Source: Fusobacterium sp. (GTDB lineage Bacteria; Fusobacteriota; Fusobacteriia; Fusobacteriales; Fusobacteriaceae). From it: a DNA stretch of 10,715 nt. Of the stretch, positions 1 to 7,491 are shown piece after piece; within the stretch, counting starts at the first letter, position 1, and each line of letters starts with the position of its first letter. A program made the translations under genes and the position numbers. The stretch lies in the NCBI GenBank assembly GCA_030527385.1, contig JAUNAY010000005.1:13135-23849 (forward strand), written 5' to 3'. Below the pieces are notes generated by a model. The model was not told the DNA's origin. It did not search any database and saw only the letters and a list, made by a program, of their open reading frames with translations.

Positions 1-20
1 ATATATTTTTATAGCATTAT

Positions 21-815
21 TTACATAGTTTCTATTTCTAGTAACTCAATATTTGAAAGATTTGCTATCTGAGACATAACATCTTCATATGTTGAATCAC
101 TGCTCATATAATCACTTAAAAATTCTGTCATATCTTCATTTATATCCTGTTCTAAATCTTTAAGTTGAAGATCCATAAGTCTTCCCTCTGTTCCTAATTC
201 TATTACATATCCTTTTAATTCTTCATCTATTCTTCTCATCATTTCAAACCTCTGAAGAACTTGAGCCACATCATATAAAGTTACAATATCATCTAATTCT
301 AAAATAGTTAAATTTGCTAAAGATTTATCTAAAACATATCTATATCTTTCCATCGTTTTTAGGGCTTGAGCTGCCTCACTTGTTATCTCTGACATATTTT
401 TTAATTTATATCTAATGTCACCCTTATATAAACTTATAACTTTTTTTCTTTCTGATACAGCTATTACAAGTTTTCCTGTTTGTTTCCCTGCCCTTTGAGC
501 TGTTCTGTGTCTAGTCCCACTCTCTTCAGATGAATATTTTCTATCAACTTGTAGATGTACATTGGCATATAATATTTTTTTACACTCTTCATCAACTATT
601 ATAGCTCCGTCCATTTTAGCTAATTCAAAAATTCTTTCTGGAGTGTAGTCACAATTTATTACAAATCCACCATCGAGCATCTTTTCAACAGTTTCATCAA
701 TTCCAACTACAATAAGTGCCCCTATACCACCATCAAGTATATTGTCTATACCATCTCTTAAAGGTGTTCCTGGAGTTATTTGCATCAACATTGATTCTAA
801 CTTTTTATTGACCAT
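21..815 (-). CDS. disA: Diadenylate cyclase DisA, short form lacking the C-terminal HhH domain
   Basis: DisA condenses two ATP molecules into cyclic di-AMP and, in well-studied relatives, scans DNA through a C-terminal helix-hairpin-helix (HhH) domain. The N-terminal DAC domain (about residues 1-140) is clear: the DGA motif is at 69-71 and the GTRHRTA motif at 100-106, both part of the ATP/c-di-AMP site. Residues from about 145 to the end are charged and helical, matching the DisA linker/spine. The protein stops at 264 residues, whereas typical DisA is about 350-360, so the HhH domain is absent from this reading frame. The ATG start lies inside the end of radA (11-nt overlap) with an AAGGA site 9 nt upstream, which suggests translational coupling. 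RadA and DisA are also neighbours in Firmicutes. The family call is firm. Whether the short C-terminus is natural, a mutation or a sequencing error cannot be decided because the window ends 20 nt after the stop. Confidence 0.93.
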   Translation of the reverse strand: MVNKKLESMLMQITPGTPLRDGIDNILDGGIGALIVVGIDETVEKMLDGGFVINCDYTPERIFELAKMDGAIIVDEECKKILYANVHLQVDRKYSSEESGTRHRTAQRAGKQTGKLVIAVSERKKVISLYKGDIRYKLKNMSEITSEAAQALKTMERYRYVLDKSLANLTILELDDIVTLYDVAQVLQRFEMMRRIDEELKGYVIELGTEGRLMDLQLKDLEQDINEDMTEFLSDYMSSDSTYEDVMSQIANLSNIELLEIETM

Positions 816-2196
816 CTTTATTCATCCTTTCTAAAAGTTCTTCCAAATTTTTTAAATATATCAATTTTAGCTTATATTTATAACTATTTTTTTCTATCTC
901 TTTTCTATTTGCTTCTGGAATGTATACTCCTTTAAACCCTAACTTTTCTAGTTCTCTCAATCTTTTTTCAATGAAAAAAACCTTTCTTATCTCACCACGT
1001 AGTCCAAGTTCTCCAATAGCAGCTATTTTTTGACTTATCTCCACACCTTTATATATAGACATAAGAGATATTAAAACTGCCAAATCTGCTGCTGGATCTG
1101 CTATATTAAGTCCTCCAGGAATATTAACAAAAAGATCTTTCATTCCTAGTGCCATATGCATTTTCTTCTCTGCTATTGCTGTTAAAATCTGTATTCTATT
1201 TCTATCAAATCCCTGAACTATTCTCTTAGGTATTCCGATACTTGTTTCTGTTATTAGAGTTTGTACCTCAAGTAAAAATACTTTTGTCCCTTCTAGTACT
1301 GGCACAACCATACTTCCAGCATTTTTTTCATCTCTTTCGCTTAAAAAATATTCAGAAGAGTTTTTTATCTCTTTCATTCCGTCCTCTTCCATATTAAAAA
1401 CTGCAAGTTCATTTGTAGAACCAAATCTATTTTTAGTACTTCTCAATATTCTATAAAACAGTCCCTCTTCTCCCTCAAAATTGAATACAGCATCTACCAT
1501 ATGCTCTAACATCTTAGGTCCTGCCACTTTTCCATCTTTAGTAATATGTCCTACAATGAAAAAAGATATATTATATTTTTTAGCAAGTTCTATTATTTTT
1601 AATGTACACTCTCTTATTTGTGTAGGTGTTCCTGGAATTGAGTCTACATTTGAATTATATAACGTTTGTATCGAATCTACAACAACAACTTTTGGTTTTT
1701 TTAAAATTAAATATTCATATATATTAGCCATATCTGTTTCAGCCATTAAAAATAGATTTTCACTCTCTATTTTTAATCTCTCCCCACGATTTTTTACTTG
1801 TGAAGGAGATTCTTCTCCAGATATATATATTACATTACCATATGCTGTATACTCTTTTGCCACTTGTAAAAGAAGTGTTGATTTTCCAATCCCTGGGTTT
1901 CCTGTCACTAAAACTACTTCACCTTGAAGAAGTCCTCCACCTAAGATTCTATCAAATTCTCCCATTCCAGTAATATATCTATATGTTTCTTCCTGTTTTA
2001 TATCTTTGAATGAAAAAACTTTTTCCGAAACCTCTTTTAATGAAACAGTTGATGTGACTATTGGAGCCCCAACAGTCACATTTTCATTCTCCTCTTCAAA
2101 AGTCCCCCATTCATTGCATTGTGGACATTTTCCTAACCACTTAGCAGATTTATATCCACACTCACTACATATATAAAAGCTCTTACTTTTTGCCAC
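805..2196 (-). CDS. radA: DNA repair protein RadA/Sms
   Basis: RadA is a RecA-like ATPase/helicase that processes recombination intermediates and extends D-loops during repair and natural transformation. All diagnostic parts are present in order: an N-terminal C4 zinc finger (C10, C13, C24, C27), a Walker A motif GNPGIGKST at 99-107, the SGEES segment at 126-130, a Walker B-like VVVVDS stretch at 170-175, the RadA-specific KNRFG motif at 255-259, and a C-terminal Lon-like domain with GGLNIADPAADLAV starting at 361. Its 463 residues fit the usual length of about 450-460. Translation most likely begins at a GTG (2196-2194): no in-frame ATG is available near the zinc finger, and AGGTG lies 5 nt upstream. 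It starts 8 nt after coaD and overlaps disA. In Bacillus, RadA is reported to interact with DisA, so the pairing is probably functional. Confidence 0.97.
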   Translation of the reverse strand: MAKSKSFYICSECGYKSAKWLGKCPQCNEWGTFEEENENVTVGAPIVTSTVSLKEVSEKVFSFKDIKQEETYRYITGMGEFDRILGGGLLQGEVVLVTGNPGIGKSTLLLQVAKEYTAYGNVIYISGEESPSQVKNRGERLKIESENLFLMAETDMANIYEYLILKKPKVVVVDSIQTLYNSNVDSIPGTPTQIRECTLKIIELAKKYNISFFIVGHITKDGKVAGPKMLEHMVDAVFNFEGEEGLFYRILRSTKNRFGSTNELAVFNMEEDGMKEIKNSSEYFLSERDEKNAGSMVVPVLEGTKVFLLEVQTLITETSIGIPKRIVQGFDRNRIQILTAIAEKKMHMALGMKDLFVNIPGGLNIADPAADLAVLISLMSIYKGVEISQKIAAIGELGLRGEIRKVFFIEKRLRELEKLGFKGVYIPEANRKEIEKNSYKYKLKLIYLKNLEELLERMNKDGQ

Positions 2197-2201
2197 AACA
2201 A

Positions 2202-2213
2202 CACCTATCCTTT
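2202..2213 (-). promoter_or_regulatory. Ribosome binding site of radA, supporting a GTG start
   Basis: The minus strand carries AAAGGATAGGTG ending 5 nt before the GTG codon at 2196-2194. The coaD stop codon TAG is embedded in this site. It decides the radA start because the two in-frame codons just upstream are GTT and cannot initiate. Confidence 0.6.
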
Positions 2214-2699
2214 GATAGTCTTAGCTTTCTCCCTCACTATCTCAGCAATTTTATCATCTACAAATATATCTAACTTTGCTCCTACCATAGCAGCTTCTCT
2301 TACAGAACTTGAACTTAAATACATATACTCTCTTGCAGCTGGAATAAATATTGTATCTATGTCTCCATCTGATAGATCGTGATTTGCAAAAGCATAACCT
2401 AACTCATATTCATAGTCTGATACAGCTCTTAATCCTCTTATTATTATATCAGCATTATTTTCTTTCATAAAGTTGATTAAAAGTCCGTCAAAACTTCTTA
2501 CTTCTATTTTATCACTATCTTCTCCAACTAAAAGCTTAATCATATTTTTTCTTTCTTCTAAAGTAAACCAACATTTTTTATTAGTATTATTCATAACTGC
2601 AACTATAAGTTTATCTGTTATCTTTAGTGATTTTTTTATTACATCATAATGCCCTTTTGTTATTGGATCAAAGCTCCCCGCATAAACACCTATTTTCAT
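2205..2699 (-). CDS. coaD: Phosphopantetheine adenylyltransferase
   Basis: CoaD transfers AMP from ATP to 4'-phosphopantetheine, making dephospho-CoA in the penultimate step of CoA synthesis in the cytosol. The nucleotidyltransferase signature is visible at the N-terminus: GSFDP at 8-12 followed by TKGH at 14-17, whose threonine and histidine bind ATP phosphates. Near the C-terminus the SSSSVRE segment matches the conserved ISSSxVRE ATP-binding motif, and an IIRGLR motif lies mid-protein. The length of 164 residues is typical. The ATG start is preceded by AAGGGAG, 10 nt after the end of rng. Its place in a fatty acid operon makes metabolic sense because CoA supplies the prosthetic group of acyl carrier protein and acyl-CoA primers for FabH. 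I see nothing odd in the sequence. Confidence 0.97.
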   Translation of the reverse strand: MKIGVYAGSFDPITKGHYDVIKKSLKITDKLIVAVMNNTNKKCWFTLEERKNMIKLLVGEDSDKIEVRSFDGLLINFMKENNADIIIRGLRAVSDYEYELGYAFANHDLSDGDIDTIFIPAAREYMYLSSSSVREAAMVGAKLDIFVDDKIAEIVREKAKTIKG

Positions 2700-2709
2700 C
2701 TTTTCTCCC

Positions 2710-4179
2710 TTATTTAACTAAAATTATTTCGTATTTATTATTATCATCTTTTCCTGTTTCAAGTTCGATAATTTTCCCCTTATTTTTTAAATACTCTCTC
2801 ATTATATCAAAATATACCTCTGTAAAAGACTCTCTTAATCTTTTTGAAAGAACTACTTTGATTTTACTTATATCTCTATCATCAGATGATAATTTTATCT
2901 CTTTTATAAGTTCGTGTACTAAAGCTTCTTGAGATTTTACTTTTCCTGTACCATTACAATATGGACATACCTCTTGATAATAATAAGATAGTGGTTTCCC
3001 AGTTCTCTTTCTTGTCATCTCAACAAGTCCTAAATCTGTAAAATGGACAATATTATTTTTTATTCTATCTTTTTGAAGATTTTTTTCTAGTTCCTCTATA
3101 ACTCTTGCTTTATCCTCTTCTATTCTCATATCAATAAAGTCAATTATTATAATTCCACCAAAATTACGTAATCTTAACTGTCTTGGTATCTCTCTTGCAG
3201 CTTCTACATTAGTATTTACTACTGTTTCTTCCAAATTGCAACTTCCAGTATTTTTTCCTGTATTTACATCAATACTTATCAATGCCTCTGTCTTTTGAAT
3301 TACAAGATACCCTCCACATTCAAGCCACACAACTTCGTTTAAAGCTCTATCTATCTCTTCATTAATTCCATATAGATCAAAAATATCCTTTTCATCACTA
3401 TCTTTATATAATTTTATTTTTGTTTTTAATGTCTTTTCACTAAAAGCATTTACATAGTCTATTATTTCCCAATAAACCTCTTCATTATCAACTATAAGCT
3501 CATCTATATCGTTTGAAAATATATCTCTTAATACAGTTGTAACTATTCCATTATCTTTATATAAAACCTCTCCTATTTTAGCACCTTTTATTTTTTTCTC
3601 TATATCTTCCCATTTTTTGACTAAATATTCTATCTCTCTTTCAAAATGGAACTCACTTTTTCCAGATGCAGCTGTTCTTATGATAACTCCCATATTCTCT
3701 GGTTTTATATCTTTAAAAATATTTTCTAATCTAGCTCTTTCTTCCTCATCTTTTATCTTTTTAGAAATAGCTATATGATCATTATTTGGCATTAAAACAA
3801 GATATTTTCCAGGTATTGTAAAATGAGTAGTCACTCTAGCTCCTTTATTTCCACGTGGTTCATTAAGCACCTGTACTACTACTTCATCACCAACTGTTAA
3901 AATATCCTCTATGGGTCTACTACTATTTAATATTCCATCTAAGTATTTTTCCTCAAACTCTCTTAAATCATTAACATATAGAAACCCATTTTTTTCCAAT
4001 CCTATATTTACAAAAGCTGATTCCATTCCTGGAAGAACATTGGCAACCTTTCCTTTATAGATACTTCCATTTATTCTTCCCTCTTCCTCACGCTCTACTA
4101 AGATCTCCACAACTTTTCCATCTTCAATAATAGCTGCTCTCGATTGAAAGTCATCTATATTGATTACTATTTGATTCAT
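2710..4179 (-). CDS. rng: Ribonuclease E/G family endoribonuclease (RNase G-like)
   Basis: This single-strand-specific endoribonuclease is expected to act in rRNA maturation and mRNA turnover. An S1-type RNA-binding domain spans about residues 34-120 (for example GKVANVLPGMESAFV). The catalytic core carries the two metal-binding aspartates, in IDVNTG (D304) and in IIIIDFID (D347). A Zn-link type CPYC motif (C405, C408) follows a TRKRTG segment at 389-394, as in family members that dimerise through zinc. At 489 residues it is close to RNase G and lacks the long disordered degradosome scaffold of E. coli RNase E, so RNase G is the better label. Fusobacteria-like genomes often carry a single such enzyme, so it may serve both roles. 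The ATG follows the preceding gene's stop by only 1 nt, and its GAGGAG site lies inside that gene's last codons, indicating coupled translation. Confidence 0.93.
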   Translation of the reverse strand: MNQIVINIDDFQSRAAIIEDGKVVEILVEREEEGRINGSIYKGKVANVLPGMESAFVNIGLEKNGFLYVNDLREFEEKYLDGILNSSRPIEDILTVGDEVVVQVLNEPRGNKGARVTTHFTIPGKYLVLMPNNDHIAISKKIKDEEERARLENIFKDIKPENMGVIIRTAASGKSEFHFEREIEYLVKKWEDIEKKIKGAKIGEVLYKDNGIVTTVLRDIFSNDIDELIVDNEEVYWEIIDYVNAFSEKTLKTKIKLYKDSDEKDIFDLYGINEEIDRALNEVVWLECGGYLVIQKTEALISIDVNTGKNTGSCNLEETVVNTNVEAAREIPRQLRLRNFGGIIIIDFIDMRIEEDKARVIEELEKNLQKDRIKNNIVHFTDLGLVEMTRKRTGKPLSYYYQEVCPYCNGTGKVKSQEALVHELIKEIKLSSDDRDISKIKVVLSKRLRESFTEVYFDIMREYLKNKGKIIELETGKDDNNKYEIILVK

Positions 4180-4180
4180 T

Positions 4181-5200
4181 TTACTCCTCTCTAAGGATCT
4201 CTACTCTTGAATACACTTTTCCATTTACAACAACTATATCTTTTGATAAACTATTGTCTATCTTTATGTTAAAATATTCTTTTAATCTAACTCTATTAGC
4301 TTTTCTTATCCCAACTATTTTAGAAACATTTACTTCTGCAGTTTGAATATCTAATTTTTTATCTCTATTTGCAATTTTTTTTAAAAAATTAAAATAGATC
4401 TCTGTTTCAACTAACTCTCTAAATGCTGGGTGAAAAGGTCCACCTAAAACTACTCCATCTTCTCTTAAATCTTCACTTGGTTGAAGTCCAACTCTTATTA
4501 TATTTACACCATTAGTTTCAAGAAGTGTATATATTTTTCTAGTTCTTTCTATGGCTTCTTCCATAGATAGAGCTTTGTACTCACCTTTTAAAAACATCTC
4601 CTCTAACTTAGTATTTTTAATAACTAAAGTTGGGTATATTCTAACTGTATCAGGTTGCATTTCTAAGGCTTTTACTGCTGTTAAATAATCACTTTCCACA
4701 GTTGATTCTGGCAATCCTATCATCAGTTGTATTCCTAGTTCTATTCCATAATCTTTTAAAAGCTTACAAGCTTTTTTTACTACTTCAACTGGATAATATC
4801 TTGCTGTTGCCTTTAAAACTTTCTCATCTAAAGATTGTACCCCTAGTTCCACAGCTGTCACCCCATACTTTTTCAACTGCTCTACTATCTCTTTATTAAT
4901 ACAATCAGGTCTTGTAGATAGTCTAACTCCATCTATAAAACCTTTTTCTATATATTCATACACTGTCTCTAAATACTCTTTTTGAAGTTTTAAAGAAATT
5001 CCTGTAAAAGTTCCACCAAAAAATGCCACCTCTTTCTTGGAATTTTTTGGAAGAGTTTCTAAATACGTTTCTATAATTTTTCTGACATCTTCCATTGTTA
5101 CATCAGTTTCACGTCCATTTATCTTCTTTTGATTACAAAATACACAAGCATTTGGACAACCAAAATGGCTTATAAATATTGGTATATTATAGTGTTTCAT
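4181..5200 (-). CDS. Radical SAM protein, Elp3-like (COG1243-type) without GNAT domain
   Basis: A radical S-adenosylmethionine enzyme: the 4Fe-4S cluster motif CxxxCxxC is at C15, C19 and C22, followed by the SAM-contacting GGTFTG at 62-67. STRPD at 95-99, ELGVQSLDE at 118-126, QLMIGLPE at 158-165 and the RIYPTLVIKNT segment around 187-197 match the catalytic half of Elp3-family proteins. Full Elp3 has an added acetyltransferase (GNAT) domain. This protein ends at 339 residues with a short unassigned C-terminal region instead, so tRNA acetylation cannot be assumed, and the substrate is unknown. A similar gene commonly sits beside rnc (and smc) in Clostridia, which supports conserved synteny but does not define the role. 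The gene overlaps rnc by 14 nt, uses AGGAG 9 nt upstream of its ATG inside rnc, and is almost fused to rng. Its setting between two ribonucleases makes an RNA-modifying role attractive but unproven. Confidence 0.88.
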   Translation of the reverse strand: MKHYNIPIFISHFGCPNACVFCNQKKINGRETDVTMEDVRKIIETYLETLPKNSKKEVAFFGGTFTGISLKLQKEYLETVYEYIEKGFIDGVRLSTRPDCINKEIVEQLKKYGVTAVELGVQSLDEKVLKATARYYPVEVVKKACKLLKDYGIELGIQLMIGLPESTVESDYLTAVKALEMQPDTVRIYPTLVIKNTKLEEMFLKGEYKALSMEEAIERTRKIYTLLETNGVNIIRVGLQPSEDLREDGVVLGGPFHPAFRELVETEIYFNFLKKIANRDKKLDIQTAEVNVSKIVGIRKANRVRLKEYFNIKIDNSLSKDIVVVNGKVYSRVEILREE

Positions 5201-5894
5201 GAGTTTTTACTCCTAATTTTTTACATAGCTCTTTAGCTGCTGATTGTTCTGCACTTTTTTTATTTTTTCCAACACCAATAGCAACCATCTCTCCAACTGT
5301 TACTGCAATTTCAAAAATCTTTTGATGATCTGGTCCTGATTCTTTTACAACTTGATAAGTAGGTATTAATCTATATGCTCTTTGACTATATTCTTGAAGT
5401 TGTGTCTTAAAGTCTAAAATATTTTCTATCTTATCTACGTGATCAATACAATCTTGTATGTGACTTAAAGCATATTTTTTAGCAGTTTCAAAGTCTGAAT
5501 CTAAATAGATAGCTCCCAAAATTGATTCAAAAGCATCTCCTAAAATCGAACTTCTATCTCTTCCACCTGTCATCTCCTCTCCTTTACTTAAAAGAAGATA
5601 TTTTCCTACGTCCATCTTTTTTGAAATCTCTGCTAAGACAGGCTCACTTACTACCATAGATTTTATTTTGGCTAAATCCCCTTCAGTTGAGTTTTCGTGA
5701 CTTTTGTACAAATATTCAGTAACAACAAGATCTAGAACTGCATCTCCAAGCAGTTCTAGTCTTTCATTACTTATTTTTTTGTATCTTCTGTGTTCATTTC
5801 CAAAAGATCTATGGATAAGTGAATTTTTTAAAAGCTCTTTATCTTTAAATGTATACCCTAAAGTTTGTTCTAGCTCTAAATAGTTATTTTTCAC
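5187..5894 (-). CDS. rnc: Ribonuclease III
   Basis: RNase III cleaves double-stranded RNA in rRNA precursors and structured mRNAs. The catalytic domain (about residues 1-150) contains the signature ERLELLGDAVLDL at 44-56. The expected acidic residues are all present: E44, E47, D51, E71 (in EGDL), D120 and E123 (in LGDAFES). A double-stranded RNA-binding domain covers about 160-230, ending with the KKSAEQSAAKELC helix. The 235-residue length is standard. The start codon is GTG at 5894-5892, placed by a strong AGGAGG 5 nt upstream, so the first methionine is encoded by GTG. The gene begins 15 nt after fabF and its end overlaps the radical SAM gene. acpP-rnc neighbourhoods are common in low-GC bacteria. 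A strong hairpin lies upstream in the same operon (7178-7218) and is a conceivable self-cleavage target. Confidence 0.97.
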   Translation of the reverse strand: MKNNYLELEQTLGYTFKDKELLKNSLIHRSFGNEHRRYKKISNERLELLGDAVLDLVVTEYLYKSHENSTEGDLAKIKSMVVSEPVLAEISKKMDVGKYLLLSKGEEMTGGRDRSSILGDAFESILGAIYLDSDFETAKKYALSHIQDCIDHVDKIENILDFKTQLQEYSQRAYRLIPTYQVVKESGPDHQKIFEIAVTVGEMVAIGVGKNKKSAEQSAAKELCKKLGVKTHETL

Positions 5895-5899
5895 TTTAT

Positions 5900-5905
5900 C
5901 CTCCT
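5900..5905 (-). promoter_or_regulatory. Ribosome binding site of rnc, deciding a GTG start
   Basis: A perfect AGGAGG on the minus strand lies 5 nt upstream of GTG (5894-5892) in the 15-nt fabF-rnc gap. There is no ATG at this place. The reading frame from this GTG gives the complete RNase III N-terminus. Confidence 0.75.
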
Positions 5906-5909
5906 ATTG

Positions 5910-7148
5910 TTATTTATATTTTCTCATTGCTATTACAGCATTATGCCCACCAAATCCAAGAGAACTTGACATAGCTACATTTATATCTCTTTCTACTGGT
6001 GCATTAGGTGCATAATTTAGATCACATACTGGATCTGGATTGTCGTAGTTAATTGTAGGTGGAATTACTCCTGTTTTTATTGCCATAGCTATAAGTACTG
6101 CTTCAATTCCTCCTGCTGCTCCCAATCCGTGTCCTGTTGCTCCTTTAGTAGATGAAACTACTAATTCTTTTGCTCTATCTCCAAAAGCTGTTTTTATTGC
6201 CATTGTTTCGTTTTTATCATTAGCAGGTGTTGATGTTCCGTGAGCATTTATATAATCAACCTCTTCAAGTTTGATATTTCCCTCTTTCATAGCCATTTTA
6301 AATGCTCTTGCTGCTCCCTCTCCTCCATCAGCTGGTGCTGTAATGTGGTAAGCATCACAAGTTTCTCCATATCCTACTATTTCAGCATAGATTTTAGCTC
6401 CTCTTGCTTTTGCGTGTTCTAATTCTTCAAGAATAAGTATTCCTGCTCCCTCTCCCATTACAAATCCATCTCTATCTGCTGAGAATGGTCTTGATGCTTT
6501 TTCTGGCTCATCATTTCTAGTTGATAATGCTTTCATATTTGCAAATGCGTTCATAGCAAATGGAGTTATTGCAGCCTCTGCTCCTCCAGCTATCATAGCT
6601 TTAGCTCTTCCATTTTTTATCATTTCAAAAGCGTCTCCAACTGAATGAGTTCCAGCAGCACACGCAGTTACTATTGATTTATTTGGTCCTTTTGCTCCAT
6701 AATAGATTCCAATATTTCCAGCAGCCATATTAGCTATCATTCCAGGAATAGTAAATGGAGATATTCTTCTTACTCCTTTTTCTAACATTGTTTTATGTTG
6801 AGCTTCAAATATCTCAATTCCTCCAATACCAGAAGAAACAATAACTCCAATATCTTCACAGTTATTTTCATCTATAACTAATTCAGAATCTTCAAGAGCC
6901 ATTTTTGTTGCTGCTAATGCAAATTGTGTATTTCTTGCTAATTTTTTTATCTCTTTTTTCTCTATTCCGAATTCTAAAGGATCAAAATCCTTTACTTCTC
7001 CACCTATTTTTACAGGCATATCAGTAGTATCATAGGCTTCAATTAATCCTATTCCAGTTTCCCCTGCTAAAATTCTCTTCCAACTTTTTTCTAGTCCTGT
7101 TCCTAGTGCTGTTATTAGTCCTAGTCCTGTAACTACTACTCTATTCAT
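5910..7148 (-). CDS. fabF: 3-oxoacyl-[acyl-carrier-protein] synthase II
   Basis: FabF elongates acyl-ACP with malonyl-ACP by decarboxylative Claisen condensation in type II fatty acid synthesis. The full Cys-His-His set is present: C163 in TACAAG, H303 in NAHGTST and H340 in GATGHGLG, along with K335. The N-terminal RVVVTGLGLIT and the C-terminal SSSLGFGGHNA glycine/phenylalanine loop are typical. The 412-residue length and the NAHGTSTPANDKNET segment favour FabF over FabB. The ATG is preceded by AGAGGTG. The gene lies 87 nt downstream of acpP, with a strong hairpin in between, and 15 nt upstream of rnc, so it heads the tightly packed second half of the operon. No fabB or fabG is visible here, so this enzyme may be the main elongating synthase, though other genes outside the window cannot be excluded. 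Confidence 0.97.
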   Translation of the reverse strand: MNRVVVTGLGLITALGTGLEKSWKRILAGETGIGLIEAYDTTDMPVKIGGEVKDFDPLEFGIEKKEIKKLARNTQFALAATKMALEDSELVIDENNCEDIGVIVSSGIGGIEIFEAQHKTMLEKGVRRISPFTIPGMIANMAAGNIGIYYGAKGPNKSIVTACAAGTHSVGDAFEMIKNGRAKAMIAGGAEAAITPFAMNAFANMKALSTRNDEPEKASRPFSADRDGFVMGEGAGILILEELEHAKARGAKIYAEIVGYGETCDAYHITAPADGGEGAARAFKMAMKEGNIKLEEVDYINAHGTSTPANDKNETMAIKTAFGDRAKELVVSSTKGATGHGLGAAGGIEAVLIAMAIKTGVIPPTINYDNPDPVCDLNYAPNAPVERDINVAMSSSLGFGGHNAVIAMRKYK

Positions 7149-7177
7149 CTGTTCACCTCTATTTTTTCTAAACTATA

Positions 7178-7218
7178 TATAAGTAACGGGGTACTATTTT
7201 AATACCCCGTTACTTATA
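7178..7218 (-). promoter_or_regulatory. 16-bp perfect RNA hairpin between acpP and fabF
   Basis: The arms 7178-7193 and 7203-7218 are perfectly complementary (16 bp, including five consecutive G/C pairs from CCCCG/CGGGG) around a 9-nt loop. On the transcribed minus strand the stem is followed by an A/T mix (ATATATAGTTTAG), not a U-run, so it is a poor intrinsic terminator in the sense direction. It more likely works as a 3' stability or processing stem for the acpP message, or as partial attenuation. On the plus strand it is followed by a T-rich stretch containing eight consecutive Ts, so it could stop antisense transcription. The structure is certain from sequence; the function is inferred. 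Confidence 0.75.
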
Positions 7219-7235
7219 ATATTTAATTTTTTTTA

Positions 7236-7460
7236 TTATTTGTGAGCTTCTACGTAATCCATAACGTCTTGAACTGTTTTGATTTTTTCAGCTTCAGTAT
7301 CTGGAATTTCTACTCCAAATTCTTCTTCAAAAGCCATTATTAATTCAACTGTATCTAGTGAATCTGCTCCTAAATCTTCTACAAAGTTTGCCTCTGCAGT
7401 TACTTGTTCTGGATCAACGCTTAGTTGTTCTACTACTATTTCTCTTATTTTATCTAACAT
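7236..7460 (-). CDS. acpP: Acyl carrier protein
   Basis: ACP carries growing acyl chains as thioesters on a 4'-phosphopantetheine arm during fatty acid and phospholipid synthesis. The invariant GADSLD motif is present, with the modified serine at residue 34, followed by the recognition helix TVELIMAFEEEF. The 74-residue, strongly acidic protein has the standard length and four-helix pattern. The ATG has an excellent site, AAGGAGG 5 nt upstream, fitting the very high expression usual for ACP. It sits between fabD (45-nt gap, with a possible promoter of its own) and fabF (87-nt gap, with a hairpin), so its transcript may be supplied at a different level from its neighbours. The holo-ACP synthase gene (acpS) is not in the window. 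Confidence 0.98.
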   Translation of the reverse strand: MLDKIREIVVEQLSVDPEQVTAEANFVEDLGADSLDTVELIMAFEEEFGVEIPDTEAEKIKTVQDVMDYVEAHK

Positions 7461-7491
7461 TTTTTCCTCCTTAAATTTCTTTATCTATAGT

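Noticed and set aside
1481..1927. Plus-strand 148-aa open frame opposite radA
   Set aside because: It lies fully antisense to the conserved RadA ATPase core, with no recognisable domain; a shadow frame.
2627..2932. Plus-strand 101-aa open frame opposite coaD and rng
   Set aside because: Antisense to two confident genes, low-complexity Leu/Ser-rich translation, no family motif.
2710..4179. Full RNase E with degradosome scaffold
   Set aside because: The protein ends at 489 residues soon after the Zn-link and a small C-terminal domain; there is no long disordered scaffold region.
4181..5200. Complete Elp3 tRNA acetyltransferase or HemN/HemW
   Set aside because: There is no GNAT acetyltransferase domain, and the motif pattern (CxxxCxxC, GGTFTG, STRPD) fits the Elp3-like group better than HemN/HemW.
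7178..7218. Hairpin as a classical intrinsic terminator for acpP
   Set aside because: The sense-strand sequence after the stem is mixed A/T without a U-run, and the downstream genes would otherwise lack an obvious promoter, so full termination is unlikely.
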